64,000 nt of DNA, taken from assembly GCF_024713945.1 (NCBI RefSeq), contig NC_134682.1, forward strand, positions 3,417,001-3,481,000, written 5' to 3'. Source of the DNA: Dermatophagoides farinae (lineage: Eukaryota; Arthropoda; Arachnida; Sarcoptiformes; Pyroglyphidae). A model generated the notes under the pieces. The model made no database searches and was not told where the DNA came from. It saw nothing but the letters and a program-made list of their open reading frames with translations. This document shows positions 1-14,088 of this stretch, piece after piece (position 1 is the first letter of the stretch; every line of letters starts with the position of its first letter). Position numbers and translations under genes: made by a program.

Positions 1-756
1 CAAATAGGGCTAATTTAAATTGTCTGATTTCTGTAAATCGATTATCTTGATGATAAATTATGATTGATCAATTGTGATCGATCGATCGATCGATGATAAT
101 AAAAACAAAATTAGCACAACAAATGATAATTTGATATAAAAACAAAAACAAAAACAATTCATATGATCATCATGATGCCAAGATGGCCAAATGAAAACAC
201 ACTTATACACATACACACACACGGACACCAATTATCGATCCAAAATGGTCAAAACAAAAATGAAACTTTGTTGTTTTGTCAAATAATTAGATCACATCAT
301 CATAATTGTAATTATATTCAAAACTATGATAAAATGAATCAAATGAAACAAAAATCAATGAATAAATGATGAAACAGCACTTTTTTTTGGTGAATAGACT
401 GAGAGAGTGATGAAATTCTTGTGATTACAATTGATCAGTAGAGGCAAATGGATATTTTGAAATGAAAAAAAGAATGAATTTGAATCTGGATCGATAAACA
501 ATGTAGAATTGATGCAGAATCTGCGAGAAATCAAAGTTCAAATGTCGCATTAAATGAACTTTTTTTTGTTTGTTTGATACACAAAATCAAAAGAAGAGAA
601 AAAAAAATCCCAGTGATTATCAATTTGAATCGAGAATTACTATTTTTTTTCTGGATCGTTTCAAACGATATGTGGCTACATGAAAAGCGAAATGAAAAGT
701 GAAAATAATTTGAACATTTCCGAAATGGTACGATATGATGGTGCCATGTCCATATC

Positions 757-758
<2 letters not shown>

Positions 759-828
<70 letters not shown>
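759..828. repeat. (TG)n microsatellite
   Basis: About 35 uninterrupted TG units, the longest dinucleotide run in the window. It lies in non-coding sequence and should be length-polymorphic. Confidence 0.95.
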
Positions 829-831
<3 letters not shown>

Positions 832-3800
832 TGTGGTATGACGCCGGGCGTTTACCGATGATGATGCTGCTAGCTAGTCTATAGTTCCAGAATGAAAAAA
901 AAATTAGAAACTAGGTTCCACTATCAAAACTATGGCAAAAAAAAAACATTACAATTTCAAATGGTGTATGCGCATATTATACACCACTAATAATTTGTCC
1001 TTGTAACACACACACACACACACATACAATTGTGTTACAATTTTCTAAATGTAATGTACATGATGATCTACAATGGTGGATTCTTAAAAAAAAAACAGGA
1101 CAGAGAAAGAAAGAATCCAAGACATCATCATCATCAAATAAAAATGACAAAGAATAATAATAAAAAAAAATCCTCAACAACAATCATGATTTCATGAAGA
1201 AATTATATGTTGTCGTTGTTGTTGTTGTTGTTGTTGAACATCGTAACCAAAATACAGGAAAAAAGATATGGAGAGAGAAAAAAAATGAAATTCTTGTCAT
1301 AACGACAAATAAAAAAAAAAAAAAAAAATATCTGACCACCATATAACACGCACACACATATTTTCATATCGACCACACACACACACACAAAAAAAACAAA
1401 CATTTTTTTTCATTTTATTGGCCTACGGTGTTCATCATCACAATTTTTTTTTGGTCAATCCTCTTTAGTTGTATTCAATTGATAAATATTTATTTTTTTT
1501 CAACATTCCTTTTCATATATTCCCCCCACACACACATTTTTTTTTATTGTCGACAAGAATTTGACCTACAAAAAAAAATCCAGAATCAAAAACAAAAATG
1601 TGGTGTCTGTAGAGAGGATGAATAAATGTGAAAACAAAAATTTCAATGAATTTTTTTTCAATTCTCAACAAACAAACAAAAAAAAAATTTTTTTCAACTT
1701 TCAATTGATCAAGAAACAAATGTTGAATAATCGATTTTTGATATGTGGAAAAAAAACCGGAAAAATTAAAATCAACACCCACACACACACATAAACATAA
1801 CCAGTGAATTCTAACCAATCAAAAAAAAAAAAAAAAAATTGATAATCGCGTGAGTTTATGGTGATTATAATGTCGACAAAAAGGTTATCATCAATTATTT
1901 TTGAATATAAAACACGATCAGTTTCTTTATTTTTTTTCTTTTTTATACCATAGATAGATACACAGTTATTAGATGGATTGATGATTGGCTTCCCATTTTT
2001 TTTTGTTGTCTCAGTTCTTTCGTTCATTATTTGAATGAAGGATAATCTCTCTATACGTATTTTTGTTGCTGTCTTTGAACAAATAATTCTAGTCTCGTAC
2101 ATCATGAATTAGATATGTGTGTGCGTGTGCGTGTGTGACAATCAAGAGAAAGAGAGAGAAAGAATGGAAAAAATGTAATCATATCAAATTGGAATTTTGA
2201 CTTTTTTTTCCATTTCAAACTACTGCTACATTCTGATCAATGTTTGAAGATTATTCTCAGTGTTTGGCTTGAGTTGATACACAAACAGAGAACATTTATC
2301 ATTTAACGAAATTGAATTTGAACATTTATTCATCTACCTACATAGTATCGATTTTTGTTTTTTTTTCAAACAAGCAAGTCAGAGGAAGAAAAAAATTTTT
2401 TTTCCTGTATTATAATAATTAATTATAACTGAATATTTTCAACCATCATCAATATTATCATTGGAAAATATTTGAGCAAACATAATATTCTAGTTAGTTC
2501 TCGATATTTTTTTTTTATTTTTATTTTGAATGTTAATCCTGAATAATTTTATCTATAATATTCATTCGTTCATTTATAATTGACTAATTAAAGGTTTTCA
2601 TTTTGAATTGTTAATGTTTTTTTTTTTGGCAATTTGAAAATGTTTGGAATTTTTTTTCCTGTCCCTCGACAAAATTCTTGAGGGCTTTTTATTCCAATAG
2701 ATTACATTAATTTATGTTTTCTCTCTATCTGTATATGGTTCCATATGGTTTACACATACAGTGGAAGATCATTATTCATTATCGTTAAATTGATGATGAC
2801 AGTAATTGGAAACAGTGAGAGAGAGAGAGAGAAAATAAGTTCAAAGGTCTCAAAGGTCCACGAAAAATATGATGATGATGAAAAATTGATCCAAAAAAAA
2901 AAATTGCATGGCTTTTATCGATCAACACACCACCAAGTATTATATGAATGAACCAAGTGGAAATGGAAATAAATCAATTCCCTATTCATTCCCCACTTTG
3001 CTTGGATGAATAAAATTTTAACAAATTTTTATTTTTATTTTCATTTTTTGTTGTTGTTGTTGTTGTTGAAATAAAATAATGAATGTGACGATGTTTGACA
3101 TATACAGGGCGTACAAGGTCAAAAATTCACTGTGTTTGTATCCAACTAAAATGTTGGTTTATTATTATCATTCCTGGAACGATTTGTTCCATGAAAAGAA
3201 AAAATCATCATCATCATCATCATCATGATTGTTATGTTTGTTAATTCCATTTATTATAAACAACAAACAAAACAATTTAAATTGAGGTCGTCGTCGTCGT
3301 CGTCGTCATTGTTAGATTAAAATTAATTATTTGCCATTCCGTTTTTTTTGTTTTGTTTTCGTATTCGTATTGTTTCATCTCATCATTTGAATTCAAATTC
3401 AAATGCCAAAGAAAAAAAAACGTTTATAATAGCTGTTGTTGTTGTTGTTGTTGTTGATTTTGTTGTTGTTTGCGTTTTGTTGTTTATTTTTTTCGAACAA
3501 TTTCATGTTAATGTTGATGATGGTGAATAAACAAAATGAATGTAGAATTTTTTTCATTCTAATCATCATTATCGTTGTGTGTGTATAAATAGAAGACAGT
3601 TGGAAAAAAAACCACCGTCTAGAAAACCCTAAGGAACGGTTTTACAGGGATCAAAATAAAATTTTCCATTGAATTAGAAATTTTTTGTTTTTCGATTGTT
3701 GTTGTTGTTACCAAATTTAGATCTATAGTTTTTTTTCTGTAAGAATACTACAGAATCTCAATCAACAATGTTGTGCAACAAAAAAAAAAAAACAAATAAA

Positions 3801-6800
3801 TAAATAAATATCTGCTGTCCAGATATATATATTAGGTTCTGGTTCACATTTGTCTATTTGTTTTGTTGTGTATTTGTGTATCTTTGATTTAGTAATGAAC
3901 TAATAATTTATGAAACTTGATTCAACAACAATAACATTGTTGGAATTTAAATTGGAATTTTTTTTCGTTTTTTTTTCTCATTAACAAATCAACCAAAAAT
4001 CAACAAAAAAAAAATGAAAATGAAAATCAAAATTTTTTCCATTGCATTACATGAATAAATGATACAGAAAGATTATTTCAACATTCCAATAATCGAATAG
4101 TTGTGTGAGTGTGTGTGTGTGTGTGTGGGTGGGTATTTTAAATTTTAAAATTTCACGTTATCTGATGACGACGACAGCGATAAAAAAAAATCAAACATCA
4201 TTCTCAATCATCTGAATGAAATGTTAGATAAACATTATCAAATGATTGAAATTGATTCGATCAACCAATTTGAATTTTTTTTTTGAAATTTTATTTCAAA
4301 GAAATGAAATCCAAAAAAAAAATCCAAACAGATATTCATAAATTCTTCACTTTGACTTTCTCTCTTATTCAATATGTCTATATGTCGATAAATATTGATG
4401 AAATTCTAAAAATTCTGATATAAACAACTGGCACACGCACACACACACAAAAGAATCTTGACACATTTTTTTTCTGCTGCTGTTGTGCATTGGAAAAAAA
4501 ATGTAATGAGGTGAACACAACATTTCAGTATGTTTTTTCAGTGTAACAGCGAGCGACAGAGAGAGACAGAGAAACGATTTTCTGAAAAAAATTCTGGTTC
4601 CATGAACAAAAAATTAATGGAATAATAAAAAAAAACCGACGCATGATTGAATTTCAATTTAAAAACATCAACAATCAAAATCCAACCAAAATTTTGGAAT
4701 TCATACAATAACAACAACAACAACAAAAATCGAATGGAATGAAATGGTGAGCCAAAAAAAATAAGTTTCTTGAAATAAACAGAGAATATTCATTTGATTA
4801 TCAAGAAAAATGCTAATCGTAATCGACCAACATCCACTGTCCAGCAGAAAAGAATTGATGTTTAATGTAATTTTAATCGGCCAACTGATAATGATGCTGA
4901 TCATGATGATGATCATGATGATGATAATGACCACCCGAATGAGAAGAAAAGAAAAAAAAATCTGGATTTCAAATCTTTGAAAATAGAATGAAAAAAATAA
5001 TAATATTCCACTTGGATGATTACGAAAATTTATTCTACAGAATTTTTTCAAACAGTTCCGGACATGTGTAATGTACGAGATTCCATTCCATTCCATTATT
5101 CTTGGCGTTTGATTTATTTCATTTCCAAAAAAATACAAATAGGATGAATGAACCAGAAAAAAACAATTTTTGTCATATTCAAAATCTTGAAACTTTTTTT
5201 TTCAACATTCTTGTTGTCACTTTAAGAAAATGAATAAATGACAATGAACAAGAATAAAATTGTTGTTATTCATTTGACTTTTTTTGGGATTGCAAAAAAA
5301 TACTAGTCGGTCTCGATTTAAATTGACCTAATTTGTCTGCACATTATCATCATCAACGTCACATTGTATTGAGTCATTGTCACCCGATGGTGTGTCTAAC
5401 AATAACAAAAAAAAACACGATCATAGCGAATACAAATTTTTCCTCAATTCATTCGTAATGTTTTTTTTTTCATTCTTTCTTTTTCTTCTTTTTTTCTACA
5501 GAATTCAGATTTGATAAAATGAGAAATGTGGAATAAGAAAAGAAAAAAATCACTTCAATTCTCTTTCATTTGAATGGTTGAAATAGAAACGAAAAACTTT
5601 TTTTTTTTGGTGGGGAAAAAAAAAGAAAAACGAAAAATTTTTCCTTTCAAGAAAATGAATGATAGATCATTTCGGCATCATTTATGGTGAACACAGAATC
5701 TAAATGATCAGATTCTTGTGTAAAATATTAAAATTCCGGATTTTCAACAACAAAAACTACAACAACAACAACAAAAGCGAAAACTTTAAAATTGGACAAT
5801 TTATCTTTTTTTTTCACGAAAATACTGTTCAATGACTTTGTTGAATGTTTAATCATACACACAGGCACACAATAAAGATTGAACATTCAAAAGCAATGAA
5901 TGAATGAATGAATGAAAGAATCAAATTCAGAATAATAAAAATGGTGTTGATGTTATGAAATGAGAAATGGAGAAGCGGCGAAAAGAAACAAAAAAAAAAA
6001 CTTTTCATGAAAATCAAAATCTATTGCTTTTCTCTTCCCTTTCCACACGCCCACTGATACACGGCTTTATCCTAGAAAAAAAAGTTTTAAAACTTTTTTT
6101 TTCTGCAAAGTTTACAACAACAGAAAGTAATGTGAATGGAAAATAAGTGAAAATAAAAATGAAGTAATCAAATATCGATCTTTTTGGTGAACGAAAAACA
6201 AAACATTCTATCAATTTTCAATTTCAATCAAAATCAAAGAATGAAATATTAATCTCATAATCCGATTTGTATTTACATTTATATTAATCTTTGATTCATT
6301 CATATAAATTTCTGTCGTTGTTGTTGTTGTTGTTGGTTTGTTTGCATTTTCTTTCATCATCATCATCATCATCATTGTATCCGTCAATGTTAAAACAATA
6401 ATAAACAATGTACACACACACAAACACGAAAATGTAATTCGTAGTCATTGGATTTTCTAAATTTATAACTGTTTTCTTTTTTCATTCATTCATTCATTTA
6501 TATGTCTGTCTGTGTATGAAAAGATCAATAAGTGTGTATAATAATAGTAATAATATTTCGAAAAGCGGATATAAGAAAAATCATTCGATCGATAAGAGAA
6601 AATTTTCAGGAAAAAAAAACAAACATACAAAAAGATATTTATATGTTCGTGTTGTACGCGTTATTTCTCTTTTTTTTCGGGTAATAATTTCATATTCCAG
6701 TCAACTGAATCCATGCTGTGACAAATAACTGCATGTAGATTGACAAAATAGAAACAGTACAAAAAAAAAAATATTCAAATCCTAGTCTTTTACAGACACT

Positions 6801-9800
6801 AGAATATAATAAGCGTGTATGACATGTATATTTTTGGAAACAAATGAAAATGAAAACAACCAAAAAAAAGTAATGGTCATTCATTCATGAAATTGTCATC
6901 TTTATAATAATCATCATAATGTTTGATCATGATGAATCAAGAAAGAGAGAGAGAGAGAAAGAAAGAATAAAGATTAAACGAAACGAAACGGAAAAAAGTT
7001 GCAATTAATGACAGAAAAAAAACTTGAATATTCTTTTTGTTGTTGTTGTTGTTTTTGTTATTCTTCAAGTCGATGATCGTGTGTGGTGAATAATATTGTA
7101 AACATCATCATACAGCATCAACAACAACAACAACAACAACAAAAAACCAGAAATGAAAAACATTACTGTATGAGAAACACCAACAACAACATCATTGTGA
7201 TTATGATTATAATTCTGATTCTTTTTTTCTGCTCACATCCAAATATTCATTTTTCATAATAATTCTAAGTATAATGGACGAATTCCAACCAAATTCATTA
7301 ATTCGGATATTTTCCAAGATTTTTTTTATTTTTCTTTTTGCTCGTTCTCATTTCTTGTTTCTTTCTAGGCAAAAAAAAAGCTTAAATGGAAAATGGAAAA
7401 TCGACATATGAATATACATTGTATATATACATTTGTGTATGTGTACACATATATACGATACGAATCTGGAACACTAGAAACCGAAAACGAAACCGAAATG
7501 AAATGAAAATAATCAAAACATCGTTAAATAGAAAATCCTGAAAATACTTCTATTATAAATGGTGAATACGTGTGTGTGTTTTTTTTTTTTGGCCAAAATG
7601 TAATATCCGTTAACTTTATGCAAATCTCGTTCGAAATTTTTTTTTGTTGAAATTTTTTTTTCATTTTCAACACACACACTTTCCGCTTCCACCTCTGGCT
7701 TTCTTTTTTTCGTTCTCATGTAAAGCCATCATCGCTACATCTCTATATATATAGATTGAATATTGTTGTTGTTGTTGTTGTTTGATTCTGGATTCCAATT
7801 TTTTTTTTTCGATAAAATCCTTGACGTACACACACACACAACAGAAGAAAAAATACCATGTTGACTAAGCCGGGAATTCAAGAAAAACGAATACAAGAAA
7901 ATAACGACAAGAATATTCTATTCATCTATTATATAGATGAAAGTAAAGCGAGAGAAAAAAATGGAAAATTTTCAAAACATTTTCATGCATTCTTTATGAT
8001 TATTATCATTATAATAATAACAACAACAACAACAATTCAACAGCATATATCGGGTATATATACATTTTTTTTGTTACTTTCACTATATTCTTGATTCAAA
8101 GATAAATATGATGCTTGTGCGTGTGTGTGTGTGTGTGTCGTATTCAAAGGGAAAAATCTAACCAAACCCAAAAACATCAGCAACTAGCATATGAGAAATA
8201 GAAAAAAATATTTGCTTGCTTTTCATAGAAAAAAAACATTCAATATTCCAAGAAAAAGCACACACACACACACACTCGCACATTTATGTACATGAAAAAA
8301 ATCAAAATTCTTGACATTCAAAACGAAGAGAGAGAGAGAGAAAGAATGAAAAACAAATCTACAGAAAAAAAATATCCAAAATAAATGAATGTTTTTCATT
8401 TTCATTTATCTGAAACGAAAAAACAAAACAAAACAAGTAAAAAATCAAGATTCCATTAATATTTATTTTGTTTTCGTTTCGATTTTTTTTTCTCTATCTC
8501 TGTTTGCAATGTTTTATTTGACTAAAGAATTTTCTTATTCGAAATACATTGCTGCTGTCATTTATCCACATTCATCCATTCTACCACCCCCTCAAACACA
8601 CACACACACACCATGTAATGGTAAATATTTTTGTTCCAGGAACGAGAATTTGAACCAAAAAAAAAAAAACAAAACAAAACAAAACAAAAAACAAACAAAC
8701 TAAACATCGAATCAAAGAAAAGTGAGAGAGAGAGAGAAGTGAAAAAAAAGACTCGTGACTGATGATGAATAAAATCTTATAGAATGAAAGAATTCATGAA
8801 ATCTTTACAAACAAAAAAAATGATTATAGAATAAAGTGAATGGAAAAAGATAAATAAATAAATTATTGATTGAAAATCTGCCAAAATACCTACTAAAATA
8901 CAACTACAACAACTACTACTACTACGATTAAGACTAATTCAAAAACGATGGACGAATAAATAGAAATCATCATGATCATTTGTCTTTGTTCGTCCGTTCA
9001 TTCATTCATTCATTCAGTGAATTGAATGATTTGATTCGAAAACATTCTTTCTCGCCTCACCCATCCCCTCTACACTTAAGGAAAAAATCAAACAAAATTC
9101 GTTCAACTAAAGTTTCTGTAAGGGGAAAATTCTTTTTTTTTCACACCATCACCTTTAAAGATAAATCAATGAATGAATGCACAAGAAAATGAATAAAAAA
9201 AATAAATCAGAAAAGAATCGATATTGTCTAATGGAATTTATCAACTTTCACACACACACACACACACTCTTTACATGAATATTCTTATTGCCTTTAGGCT
9301 TCACAATATATCGAACCAATAATAACAGTAACAGTGACCATCATTAATAAACAGGAAAAAAACAAGCAATGTTTTCAATTGGTTCCATATACAAAACAAA
9401 ATAAAAAAAATAGTTCCAAGTGGTATTCAAACAACAACCATACAATACATTCACACAACCAACCTCTAAAAGAATATTACCGATATTAATCGAAGCAAGA
9501 CAACAACAACAACAACTAAAAAAAATTCACTTATGATTGATATGATACAAAAATATTATTATTTGATCCACCGATATATAATAATATCGATCGATTGATT
9601 GTTAATAAATCCTTCTATATAGTATAAATAGTTTCCTGAACCAAACGCACACACACACACGCAAATATTTTCATCTTTGGAACAAATGTTTTTTTTTGTT
9701 GTTGTTGTTGTTGCAATCAATCAATTGATGATGAAGCCGTATCGAAGAAACGAAAGAAAAAAAAATTAAGTATTGGTCAGTTTTAAAATGCAAACGGGTA

Positions 9801-10253
9801 AATGAATTTCGATTTTTTTTTCACCAAGAAAAAAAAATTATCACCATTAAACATGAACAGATCGATGAAATGATTTGGATATGACCAGTGTGTGTGTGTG
9901 TGTGTGTTAGCAAAGCAAAACAGAATAGAAAAAAAAGTTTGAAATATGTTCATTCTATACCAATATCATAGAATGAATGAAGAATCAGCAAAATTCATTT
10001 TGACAATGAGAATAGTGGGAGAGAATAGTCTTTTTTTGACTATATATTTGTTTTTCTTCTATACAGTGAAAAATAATGTCAATCGGATATGTATCATAAT
10101 CATTGAGAAAGGAAGTTTATTGTTGCAGATTTTTTTTCTTGTGACTACAAAAAATCTGACAAACTTGACAGAATCGACAATTTATTTTCATTTTTTTTGT
10201 TTTTGTTTTCTGGTTCAAAGAATTTTTTTTATTCACTAATATTTTGCCGGTTT

Positions 10254-10255
<2 letters not shown>

Positions 10256-10292
<37 letters not shown>
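10256..10292. repeat. (CA)n microsatellite
   Basis: About 18 uninterrupted AC/CA units in non-coding sequence. Open frames reading through it as alternating His-Thr are artefacts of the repeat. Confidence 0.95.
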
Positions 10293-10293
<1 letters not shown>

Positions 10294-12991
10294 TGCATAA
10301 ATTCAATGATGACATGAAAAAAAAAATCAAATCACATCTGAAAAACAAAAATTCTCATTCAGTTTTTTTTTTGGTCGAATGAAACAATGTTTTGACCATT
10401 TCCGGTATTCAAAAAATGAAAAAAAAACTATGATTCAATGTTGTTGTCAATGATGGTGATGATGTTTTAATTTTCATTATGTGTCTGTGTACATAAAACG
10501 GAAATTGTTGTTTGTTTGTTTTTTTTTTTTGGATGGCCAGTTGATCGTGCGTATCATCATCGTACGAAATAAAAAAAAAATGAAACGATGCGTTTCATAA
10601 CAAAACAACGAGAACAGACCATTGTTTTTTTCTGTTCGGTAATGACCAAGAGGAAAAAATTTTTGCCCATCAATTGAGAGAAGAAACAACAAATCCAATG
10701 CTCTAAATCACTGGACTTTATCGTCAATAGCTTCATAGTCGAGAATATTCGAGAAAATTTTTTTTTTTTTTTTTAATTTTGACATTCATTCAAAATGGCA
10801 AGTTGTTGTTGTTGTTGTTGTTATTGTTGTTGTTGATCATTATCATTGATGGTCCAAATTCGAAATAATCATCATGTCAAATTAGTAAATCAACAGCGGA
10901 ACAAAGTGGGGGGAAAAAATGAAATTTATTTTCAATTTTTTTTTAAATCATTAAAACCATTCATATGAATTTCATAATCGTCAAACAACAACGGAGATAA
11001 ACAGAAAAAAAACAAAACAAAAATCGTCAAATTGATGAGGATTAACTCTCGTTTTTTTTTGTTCACTGTTTATTTTCATTCACAACCAAAACAACAACGA
11101 TAACAACAGCAACTGGTCTGTAAATGTCAAAATAGTACTGTTTTTATTATTATCTTGTGTTCATTATTATTGAACATCAAACATTGAATAATGTTTTTAT
11201 GTAATCCTTGAATCCAAAAAACCATGAATACAAATTAGCTTGAAGAAGAAAAAAAAATAGATTTCATCTTTTAAATATATGTGTGTCTGTCCAGTCTATT
11301 TAAATCTTGATTTTTCCAACTTATATGGCTTCAATCATCATCATCCTAATCGATTTACGTTTCATTTCAATGGAAATGAATTTGTGATTTTTCTTTTCAT
11401 TGGATTTTCCGGTATAGTTTGTTACGAATGATGATATCTAATATTTCCATCATATGATCATTCTTATGAACTTTGGATTCTACCAGTTTTTTTACATTAT
11501 TGAGTGTGAATTTTTTTTTCTCATTCATTGTTATCATTATCATTTAGATTCTTTGATCATTTTTTTCGCTTCTTGTGCTTTTTTTTCATGTTCTTTTGGA
11601 TATAATTTTTCAAAAAAAAAGTTGGTCGATACTATCCTATACAAGACTACGGATATTACATTTAAATGTTGGTAGTTTGTCTTGGTGCTGTCTGTGCGTT
11701 CAACAACATCAATCATTTTTGGTATGAAAAAAAAGCGTCATGCTAAAACTATGTGTGTAATAGCAATTCTTTTGGTAAAAATGTATTTTTAGTAGAGATT
11801 ACATAATCGCTATGGTCTTTAAAATGGTGAAATGAATTGAAGAAGAAAATTTTTTTGTAAAAAAAACCCAAGAATTGCACAAAAAAAAATCGAATCATCA
11901 TACAATTATGACGCCAATGCAACAGTTTTATTTGATCGTATCGTATCGGATGAAGGCAAAAATTATCATTTTTCATTTGGCCAAAATGATTCAAATTAAT
12001 GAATTTTTTTTTTGTTGTTTCGCTCCACCCAATTGAAAATTTTAAACGAGACCAAAAAAAAAACAATAAGAAAAAAAAAACGAAAGTTTTCTCATTCTAT
12101 TCATTTTGGCTTGGTTTCCGTACAATTCTTCAAATTTCGGTCCAATGAATGATTTGGTATTTCTGCTGCATTCAGTTATATATTGTTATCATCATCATCA
12201 TCATCGTAGTAGTAGTTGTAGTTGTAGACATCATCAATTAACCAAAAAAAAAAAAAAAAAATGGAAAGAAAGAAAGAGAAAATCACCATCATTCCTGAAA
12301 ATGATGATGTTGTGTGGACCATGTGGATTGAAACAACCCCACACGATAATGGAACATCATCATCATCATCACTGAATCATGGAATCCAAGTATATAAAAA
12401 AAAAAATAAAATAATTGGATATGGATCACAACCACTGTAGTCATTCAGAATAGCGAAAACTCTATTATTATAACTTTATTCATATCTTTCTTTTTTTTAT
12501 TCTGGCTGGCTCTTGCTTGTCTCACTACTAATGATGATTTATATATATATAATATATATATATTGAAAAGAAAAGTGCAAGTAGAAAAAATAAAATAATA
12601 CTGATGATGAAAATAATACCATTATTTAAAATGGGATTAACCATCATCATCATCATCATCATCGTCGTCGTCGTCGTTGTAGTCGTTGATTTCCAAAGAT
12701 TAATCCAAAGAAAATGATGTTGATGATTGTGAAGTAAAAATGCATCGAACAAAAAAAAAAAAAAAAAGGATTTCATTCTTTTCCAATCAAATAACTGAAA
12801 AAAGGATTCGAATCAAAAAAAAAAAAAAATATTCACACAAAAAGGTAACAATAACGATGATATACATTGTTTGAAAAAGCAAATTTTATTTTTTTTTATT
12901 CATTCATTCATTCATTCATTTATTAATCAAATCCCGGGAATAATAATATTTGTAATTATGGAAAAAAAAATTATTTTGATTTTTTTTTTTA

Positions 12992-13300
12992 CTAATCATC
13001 GTATCCATATCTACTGGATCCATATCCACTACCGTATCGGCTACTGGATCCATATCCACTACCGTACCGGCTACCGCTTCCATATCGACTACCGCTTCCA
13101 TATCGGCTACCGCTTCCATATCCACTACCGCTACCATATCTGCTTCCATAATTTGATCCATAACCACTGTAGCCATAGCTATTATCGTCATAACTTCGTC
13201 GTGATCGATAGATATTACTAGGAGGAAAACTTTGAACAGTTTGTGTAGCCACCACCATAACGATGATACCGATGATGAAAATTAAATTGAATCGATTCAT
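12992..13300 (-). CDS. Secreted Gly/Ser/Tyr-rich repeat protein
   Basis: A single-exon gene for a 102-residue protein. Residues 1 to about 24 are a clear signal peptide: a basic start (MNR), the hydrophobic core LIFIIGIIVMVV, then TQTVQS before the likely cleavage site. The mature part has a short basic stretch (RSRRSYDD) followed by tandem units of the type RYGSGS / GYGSG. I chose the ATG at 13300 because the upstream in-frame ATG at 13375 lies before the signal peptide and close to the predicted transcription start. A TATAAATA box at 13390-13383 and a possible AATAAA at 12924-12919 fit a compact gene. The composition resembles arthropod cuticular glycine-rich proteins or glycine-rich antimicrobial peptides, but I cannot assign either. 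The repeats also create repetitive open frames on other frames and strands, which are shadows. Confidence 0.75.
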   Translation of the reverse strand: MNRFNLIFIIGIIVMVVATQTVQSFPPSNIYRSRRSYDDNSYGYSGYGSNYGSRYGSGSGYGSGSRYGSGSRYGSGSRYGSGYGSSSRYGSGYGSSRYGYDD

Positions 13301-13382
13301 GGTTGAATTTTTTTTTTGTTGATAGTGTAGTTTATTCGATGATTTTCGATATATCAATAAAAAAATCCTATTCAAATACTTC

Positions 13383-13390
13383 TATTTATA
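13383..13390 (-). promoter_or_regulatory. TATA box of the Gly-rich secreted protein gene
   Basis: TATAAATA on the minus strand, 83 nt upstream of the ATG. Transcription would start near 13355-13360 and leave a 5' leader of roughly 55-60 nt. In an A+T-rich genome a chance match is possible, but position and strand suit the gene. Confidence 0.5.
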
Positions 13391-14057
13391 TGATTTTGTT
13401 TTTCATTTGGTCTGCAGAAATCATTCAGAATGAACCACTGATTAGCGCATTGACATCCTGACAAAATTAGTACAATCGATAAGATAAGTTGCAAGTGACA
13501 AATTTTATTGTTTTCCAGATTTTCAATTCTCTATTTCATTCCAAACAACAATGATGAAAAATTTCACCGACACAAAATGATTAAGGTTTTATCGCATTTT
13601 TTTTTTTGTTTTTGTTTACAGCCCAAAAAAAAAAAAAATTTATGTCTACCAGTGTCAATAAAATAGCCATGCAAAAAAAAAGGAAAATTTGTCATTTCGT
13701 TGAATTTAATAATGAAGCAAAAATGTTCAAATACAAAGGATTTTCAATTTCCGATCAATGAAAACATGATGATGATGATGATTTGATTTTTTTTTATAAA
13801 AAAAAAAATATATTTGACAACAACAGAACAGCAGTGTAGAGTGGATTTAATTTATTGAACAAACACAAAAAAAAAAAATCAAGAACCGAAATTTTTTTTC
13901 TCTTTAATTCAAAATCAAATTGGGTAAATGAATTGGAAAATGGATGAAAATTAATATTTTTTTTTTTAAAGCATAAAACATGTAATTTAATGATGGAGAG
14001 AGAGAGATAGAAAATTTTGAATAATAATTATCTATATATGATGAAAATGATTCAATC

Positions 14058-14088
<31 letters not shown>

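Larger units (their letters stand above)
1..12918. other. Gene-free, microsatellite-rich region
   Basis: I see no coding region I can support in this 12.9 kb. Open frames are short and are mostly translated CA/TG, TTG and ATC repeats or poly(A)/poly(T), with no domain, no splice-linked continuation and no family resemblance. The stretch holds dense simple repeats, including a long TG run near 759-828 and a CA run near 10256-10292. It may be an intergenic desert, a large intron or the regulatory flank of a gene lying outside the window; the sequence alone does not decide. Confidence 0.5.

Noticed and set aside
4701-5138. 145-codon minus-strand frame
   Set aside because: Low-complexity Ile/Phe/Val sequence from ATC and TTG repeats, no domain and no splice partner.
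12871-13221. Repetitive open frames on both strands over the Gly-rich gene (Tyr/His/Arg-rich on +, Met/Asp/Val-rich on -)
   Set aside because: They are other-frame translations of the same repeat. Only the minus frame from 13300 has a signal peptide, a promoter and sensible composition.
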